This document shows positions 60,200 through 64,000 of a stretch of 64,000 nt of DNA, piece by piece. Both the position numbers and the translations under genes were made by a program. Position 1 is the stretch's first letter; every line of letters begins with the position of its first letter. A model generated the notes under the pieces. It was not told where the DNA came from. It saw only the letters and a list, made by a program, of their open reading frames with translations, and searched no databases. Location of the stretch: NCBI RefSeq assembly GCF_001307275.1, contig NZ_CP012831.1:3712501-3776500 (forward strand). Reading direction: 5' to 3'. This DNA comes from Pseudomonas fluorescens. Lineage in GTDB: Bacteria; Pseudomonadota; Gammaproteobacteria; Pseudomonadales; Pseudomonadaceae.

Positions 60200-60333
60200 T
60201 TGTGGCGAGGGAGCTTGCTCCCGCTGGGGCGCGAAGCGGCCCCGAAACCTGGCGAGCTGGTGTGCCAGGCAAATTGAGTTTGACTGCTTGGGTCTGCTGC
60301 GCAGCCCAGCGGGAGCAAGCTCCCTCGCCACAA
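60200..60333. repeat. Second-family REP pair
   Basis: GTGGCGAGGGAGCTTGCTCCCGCTGGGGCGCG and its inverted copy (ending CTCCCTCGCCAC) flank a spacer of about 75 bp with a CTGCTGCGCAG hairpin. It fills most of the gap upstream of the aminotransferase. Confidence 0.9.
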
Positions 60334-60360
60334 AAGCGGATCTCACACGGCTAGGATCGA

Positions 60361-60699
60361 TCAGCGCCGTTGCAGCGGCTGCTCGTCGAACTTCACACCT
60401 GCCAGCCCATGCACCATCAGCGCGCGAATATTGCCATGATCACTGCCTTCGGGCGTGGCCAGTACCGAACGGTAATGTTCGCCGAATGCCAGCAGCGCTT
60501 CTTCATCGCTCAAGCCTTCGAGCAGTGCCAGGCCCAGGGTCTTGCACGAACCTTCGTTCTGCCCGGCGGCGTTTTGCACGCCGCCGTTATTGAAGGCCTG
60601 GGGCTGGTAGTCGTAACCGGCGGCGATAAAGGCCAGGGTGTCGGCGAAGGCATGTTCGCCGCTCTTGAGGCGGGTACGCAGGGTATTGAGGTCAGGCAT
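60361..60699 (-). CDS. HopJ-family protein
   Basis: This 112-residue protein matches the family named after the type III effector candidate HopJ, but is found in many non-pathogenic bacteria and is not thought to be secreted generally. It has no secretion signal I can point to. The start at 60699 overlaps the end of the DUF1244 gene by 8 bp, so the two are coupled as the tail of the fol run. Confidence 0.85.
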   Translation of the reverse strand: MPDLNTLRTRLKSGEHAFADTLAFIAAGYDYQPQAFNNGGVQNAAGQNEGSCKTLGLALLEGLSDEEALLAFGEHYRSVLATPEGSDHGNIRALMVHGLAGVKFDEQPLQRR

Positions 60700-60988
60700 C
60701 GGGTTTTCCTTTGGCGAACGCCGCCTGTTGTTCGGCGCTGGCTTCTTTCTGGTATTGGGCTTTCCATTCGGCGTACGGCATGCCGTAGACCACTTCGCGG
60801 GCGTCGTCGAGGCTGACCTCGACCTGGCGCTCATCGGCGGCGGCCTTGTACCACTTGGACAGGCAGTTGCGGCAGAAGCCGGCGAGGTTCATCAGGTCGA
60901 TGTTCTGCACATCCTTGCGGCTGTCCAGGTGGGCAACCAGCCGACGGAAAGCGGCGGCTTCGAGTTCGAGGCGTTGTTGGTCGTTCAT
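60692..60988 (-). CDS. DUF1244 protein
   Basis: This 98-residue protein has the family core DLMNLAGFCRNCLSKWY with a CxxC pair. DUF1244 proteins bind iron or zinc in structural models and have no known role. It lies 98 bp behind folX and overlaps hopJ by 8 bp. The gap before it holds a short GCTTCAAGC/GCTTGAAGC-type repeat. Confidence 0.88.
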   Translation of the reverse strand: MNDQQRLELEAAAFRRLVAHLDSRKDVQNIDLMNLAGFCRNCLSKWYKAAADERQVEVSLDDAREVVYGMPYAEWKAQYQKEASAEQQAAFAKGKPDA

Positions 60989-61086
60989 GGGGATCTCTGC
61001 GAGACAGCTTCAAGCGGCGCGCTTCAAGCTGCAAGTTTGGATTACGGTGGTCAGGCTCGAAGCTTACAGCCTGAAGCCTGTAGCGG

Positions 61087-61467
61087 CTATGAAGCAGCCC
61101 GGCTTGCTGCGAGCGTAATCGACACTGATTCGGCGAATCGCAAGGCGTGGGGCTTGTCGACTTCGACTTCGGCGTACAGCACCGACTCGTTGGCCATGAC
61201 CAGGTCGAGCAATTCCTGGGTCAGGCGTTCGAGCAGGGCGAAGCGGTTGCCTTCCACGTGGGCAATGATCGCCTTGGTGATGGTGCGGTAGTTCAGCGCG
61301 TGGTCGATGTCGTTGTCGCGCACCGCCTCCTGGGCGGCATAGAGGATGGTCAGGTTGATCAACACATCCTGCTTGTTGAGGATTTCATCCTCGTTGATGC
61401 CGATGAAGGTGCGCAGGCGCAGGTCCTTGACCTTGATGCGTGCCATGGCTGGCTGAAGTTGTGGCAT
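61087..61467 (-). CDS. folX: Dihydroneopterin triphosphate 2'-epimerase
   Basis: This 126-residue FolB-like enzyme epimerises dihydroneopterin triphosphate to the monapterin form. The family residues are in [21 protein letters not shown] and NYRTITKAI. Its start directly follows the folE stop (TAA-ATG), so they are coupled. With FolM it makes tetrahydromonapterin, a cofactor of phenylalanine hydroxylase in Pseudomonas. Confidence 0.94.
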   Translation of the reverse strand: MPQLQPAMARIKVKDLRLRTFIGINEDEILNKQDVLINLTILYAAQEAVRDNDIDHALNYRTITKAIIAHVEGNRFALLERLTQELLDLVMANESVLYAEVEVDKPHALRFAESVSITLAASRAAS

Positions 61468-62028
61468 TTACTTGCTCCGTCGAATCAATTGCAGGAACTC
61501 CTGGCGCGTGGTGCTGGAATCGCGAAAGGCGCCGAGCATCACCGAGGTGTTCATGGTCGAGTTCTGTTTTTCGACACCGCGCATCATCATGCACATGTGC
61601 TGGGCCTCGATCACCACCGCCACGCCAGCGGCCTGGGTGACCTGCTGCACCGCGTCGGCGATTTGCCGGGTCAGGTTCTCCTGGATCTGCAGGCGGCGGG
61701 CGAACATGTCGACCAGCCGGGCGACCTTCGACAGCCCCAGGACCTTGCCGGTAGGAATATAAGCCACATGGGCCTTGCCGATGAAGGGCAACAGGTGATG
61801 TTCGCACAGGGAATAGAGTTCGATGTCGGCGACGATCACCATTTCATCGTTGTCAGAGGCGAACAGCGCGCCGTTGACGATCTGCTCGACGCTTTGTTCA
61901 TAGCCGTGGCAAAGGTACTGCATGGCCTTGGCGGCACGCACCGGGGTGTCGAGCAAACCTTCGCGCTCGGGGTTTTCCCCCAGGCCGATGAGGATCTCGC
62001 GGTAGTTCTGGGGCAGGGATAGCGTCAT
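61468..62028 (-). CDS. folE: GTP cyclohydrolase I
   Basis: This 186-residue enzyme opens GTP to dihydroneopterin triphosphate, the start of folate and pterin synthesis. The zinc ligands are in [10 protein letters not shown] and QHMCMMMRG. It begins [13 protein letters not shown] at 62028. P. putida reports list a folE gene among light-induced genes; this copy, beside a PplR-like gene at the right edge, is a candidate equivalent. Confidence 0.97.
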   Translation of the reverse strand: MTLSLPQNYREILIGLGENPEREGLLDTPVRAAKAMQYLCHGYEQSVEQIVNGALFASDNDEMVIVADIELYSLCEHHLLPFIGKAHVAYIPTGKVLGLSKVARLVDMFARRLQIQENLTRQIADAVQQVTQAAGVAVVIEAQHMCMMMRGVEKQNSTMNTSVMLGAFRDSSTTRQEFLQLIRRSK

Positions 62029-62048
62029 GGTGCATCCTCGAAACAAGG

Positions 62049-62759
62049 CTATTTGACGTGCCGCCCGCCGTTGACGGTCAGGGTCGTGCCGGTGACATAA
62101 GGGTTGTCCAGCAGATAACGCAGGCTCTGGTAGATCACTTCGCTGCCGGGTTCGATACCCAGTGCGGACTTGGCCAGTGCCTTGGCGCGGTAAGCCGCGT
62201 CGTCTTCGGGGTTGAACAGTAGCAGGGCCGGGGCGATGCCGTTGACCTTGATCGCCGGGGCGAACTTGGCCGCGAACGACAGGGTCAGGCTTTCCAGGCC
62301 GGCCTTGGTGGCGCAATAGGCGATATGTCGGGCGCTGCCCTTGCGGGTCACGTCATCGCTGATGTGCACGATATCCGCCGGCGTTGAACGCAGCAGCAAC
62401 TCGGCGCAATGCAGGTTGATCAGGTAAGGCGCAAGCATGTGTACGCCGAACATGGCGTTGAAGGCCGCCGCTTCGCTGCCCGGGCCTTCGGCCAGCCAGG
62501 CCGAGGCGTTGTGCACGATGGCCCGCAGCCGGTCGGTGTGTTGCTTGAGTTGTTCGATAAAGGCCAGGATCCCCGTTTCGCTGGAGAAGTCGGCGAACAG
62601 CACCACTGCCCCCAGGTCCCGCAACGTTTGCACGCCGGGGCGCTCGGTGCGATAGGTCGCGATCACCGGATGCCCGTCCTCCAGCAAGCGCCGGGCGCAA
62701 TGCAGGCCGACGCGCTGGGCTGCACCAGTGATCAGGATCGGAGCGGTGGCGCTGGACAT
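62049..62759 (-). CDS. folM: Dihydromonapterin reductase
   Basis: This 236-residue SDR enzyme reduces dihydromonapterin to the tetrahydro form. The nucleotide site TGAAQRVG, the catalytic Tyr and Lys (AYCATKAG) and the family length are intact, unlike the SDR protein near 20 kb. It is the first gene of folM-folE-folX-DUF1244-hopJ. A lone TGTACA lies 59 bp upstream of its start (62818-62823). Confidence 0.95.
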   Translation of the reverse strand: MSSATAPILITGAAQRVGLHCARRLLEDGHPVIATYRTERPGVQTLRDLGAVVLFADFSSETGILAFIEQLKQHTDRLRAIVHNASAWLAEGPGSEAAAFNAMFGVHMLAPYLINLHCAELLLRSTPADIVHISDDVTRKGSARHIAYCATKAGLESLTLSFAAKFAPAIKVNGIAPALLLFNPEDDAAYRAKALAKSALGIEPGSEVIYQSLRYLLDNPYVTGTTLTVNGGRHVK

Positions 62760-62854
62760 GGGACGGCTCGGTTCACGGCAAGAGCAAAACTATAACAGCG
62801 ACGCGGGGCGCGTCCTATGTACAAAGATCAATCCGGTCGCGACCAGTTGCCCAC

Positions 62855-62945
62855 TGTGGGCGCGAGCTTGCTCGCGATGACGGCCTGACCTTCAATATCC
62901 TCATTGACTGTCACACCGCTATCGCGAGCAGGCTCGCTCCCACAG
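62855..62945. repeat. REP pair (inverted)
   Basis: TGTGGGCGCGAGCTTGCTCGCGATGACGG and its inverted copy (CGCTATCGCGAGCAGGCTCGCTCCCACA) enclose a spacer of about 35 bp. It sits just upstream of folM and just downstream of the ABM gene. Confidence 0.9.
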
Positions 62946-62968
62946 GAGGACTATCGAGGCAGGTGGCC

Positions 62969-63529
62969 TCAATGATTCTGCGTAGCCGGCAATGCCCGCT
63001 GCGGCGCGCCGTTGAGCCAGTTCGCCAGCAGATGGGTCGACATCGGGATAAACAGGTAGACCATCAGCGGTGTCAGGATGACGGTGCTGATGAGCACGCG
63101 GCTCAACAGGCCTAGTTCGCCCAGCAGCGGTCCCAACAGGAAATTGAACAACAGCGACACGGGAAAGAACGCCAGCCAGATGGCCACGGCCTGTTTCCAA
63201 CGTGGCGGACGCTGGCCGACCGTGCCGAACCAGCCATCGATGCCACGCACCCGATGTTCGGAGGGATGGGCAAACAGATCGCTGCCCCGTCCCAGCCAGG
63301 CCGTGCGCGAGGCGGAGTGTTCCCAGGCGTGCAGTGTCTGCTCGTCGGCAAAACGGAAAATGATCTGGAATTCATCGTCCTGGGGCGGAGGCGCAAGCAC
63401 GCCGGACCCCAGGTAACCAGGGAAATCGGTGGCCAATTGTTCGCCTTCGCGCAACCAGGCAATCAGATCCTGATAACGTCCATTGGCGACGCGGCGGGCC
63501 ACCATCAAAGTGACGGGTGAGGTCGACAT
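62969..63529 (-). CDS. Antibiotic biosynthesis monooxygenase-domain membrane protein
   Basis: This 186-residue protein has an N-terminal ABM domain (MSTSPVTLMVARRVANGRYQ onward, to about residue 90) and two C-terminal membrane helices (around residues 118-136 and 145-165). Membrane-anchored ABM proteins occur near light or redox genes in Pseudomonas, but no substrate is known. It is divergent from the second MerR gene. The start at 63529 follows GGAGATACATA. Confidence 0.85.
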   Translation of the reverse strand: MSTSPVTLMVARRVANGRYQDLIAWLREGEQLATDFPGYLGSGVLAPPPQDDEFQIIFRFADEQTLHAWEHSASRTAWLGRGSDLFAHPSEHRVRGIDGWFGTVGQRPPRWKQAVAIWLAFFPVSLLFNFLLGPLLGELGLLSRVLISTVILTPLMVYLFIPMSTHLLANWLNGAPQRALPATQNH

Positions 63530-63748
63530 TATGTATCTCCGTAACACAGGCGCAGTGCTCCGGGTAGGAGGTTTGCGGGGGACGCCCCGGGGTGGTGGGT
63601 AGCGTCTGGTCGTCAAAAAACAGGCAAGGATTATTCCCGATTGTGCGTAAAACAACAAAATCGCACACCTGAATACGTTTGCCCTTGTCATGACATGTCT
63701 TGGAGGAGGAAGATAGGATCCAATTGCCAGCCGGAATTGTCTGCCAAA

Positions 63749-64000
63749 ATGAGCGTAATCACAGAGGATAGCTTTATTTTCCAGGCATCAGCCTTGAAAA
63801 GGGAAGATCTGTTTCCCATTCGCGAAGTCGCCCGCATGACCGGCGTGAACCCCGTGACCCTACGCGCATGGGAGCGGCGCTACGGTTTGATCCAGCCTAC
63901 TCGCACCGAAAGTGGGCATCGCCTGTACTCGTTGAGCGATATCGAAAAGGTTCGCAGCATCCTGGCATGGATCGAGCGCGGCGTGGCAGTCAGCAAAGTG
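63749..64000 (+). CDS. Second PplR/LitR-like MerR regulator (3' end outside window)
   Basis: The visible 84 codons encode MSVITEDSFIFQ... and an HTH reading REVARMTGVNPVTLRAWERR, almost the same as the regulator at 21.8-22.8 kb (REVARQTGVNAVTLRAWERR). The linker RSILAWIERGVAVSKV is also shared. The two proteins should recognise the same operator. The C-terminal domain is not visible, so B12 binding cannot be judged. In P. putida two of the three PplR genes lie next to LOV photoreceptors; a LOV gene may follow just outside the window. Confidence 0.9.
   Translation, partial: MSVITEDSFIFQASALKREDLFPIREVARMTGVNPVTLRAWERRYGLIQPTRTESGHRLYSLSDIEKVRSILAWIERGVAVSKV

Noticed and set aside
60361..60699. 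HopJ as evidence for a type III secretion effector
   Set aside because: No secretion genes or hrp box seen; the family is widespread in non-pathogens.
62795..62830. TGTACA upstream of folM as a PplR site
   Set aside because: Only one hexamer is found; no partner lies 12 bp away in either direction. I kept it as a weak note only.

Overview
The window is chromosomal DNA from a Pseudomonas, most likely of the P. fluorescens/P. corrugata lineage. The evidence is the recognisable gene order (hemA-prfA-prmC-moeB-murI, lolB-ispE-tRNA-Gln-prs-rplY-pth-ychF, upp-uraA, cysD-cysNC, algW), the high GC third positions, and dozens of GTGGGAGCGAGCTTGCTCGCGA-type REP palindromes between genes. No phage, CRISPR array, insertion sequence or rRNA was seen. 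One tRNA (Gln, TTG) is present.

Layout. 1-3.1 kb (minus): a corrinoid/B12 ABC importer (binding protein, permease, ATPase, the last cut by the window edge) behind a clear cobalamin riboswitch. 3.2-5.0 kb: two unknown membrane/glycine-rich proteins, then a 133-bp tandem repeat array. 5.05-6.26 kb: an MFS exporter. 6.5-13.5 kb (minus): translation and envelope housekeeping genes (ychF, pth, rplY, prs, tRNA-Gln, ispE, lolB, a TPR lipoprotein). 13.6-18.4 kb (plus): hemA-prfA-prmC-moeB-murI, followed by pagL. 19.1-27 kb: a YkgJ protein, an SDR protein lacking catalytic residues, photolyase, a PplR/LitR-like MerR regulator, a YbgA-like protein, a FAD oxidoreductase, a TIGR01777 protein and hemH. 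27-33.3 kb: uraA, upp, hpt, a WbuC cupin, a SulP transporter and small conserved genes. 33.4-44 kb: mqo, small unknowns, an acyltransferase, a SRAP protein, a DUF4198 protein and a TonB receptor. 44-50.3 kb: algW, a Nif3-like protein, cysD-cysNC and a PlsC-type acyltransferase. 50.3-58.6 kb: pta, an FKBP, glutathione peroxidase, an old-yellow-enzyme family protein, a glycosyltransferase, cysZ and trxB. 58.8-64 kb: a class III aminotransferase, the folM-folE-folX-DUF1244-HopJ run, an ABM-domain membrane protein, and the start of a second MerR regulator whose HTH closely matches the first.

The most interesting system is a probable light-response regulon. The ybgA-like/merR/photolyase operon has a perfect TGTACA-N12-TGTACA direct repeat 25 bp upstream of its first gene. 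This matches the PplR operator reported for P. putida as I recall it. A near-match lies between the FAD oxidoreductase and TIGR01777 genes. The regulator lacks the B12-binding signature, so it is expected to depend on a LOV photoreceptor rather than on cobalamin. A second regulator with the same DNA-binding helix lies beside a pterin (fol) operon at the right edge. Other items worth a second look are the SDR with a missing active site, a long perfect palindrome over the start of the TonB receptor gene, the 133-bp tandem array, and two repeat families nested in one another near 54 kb.
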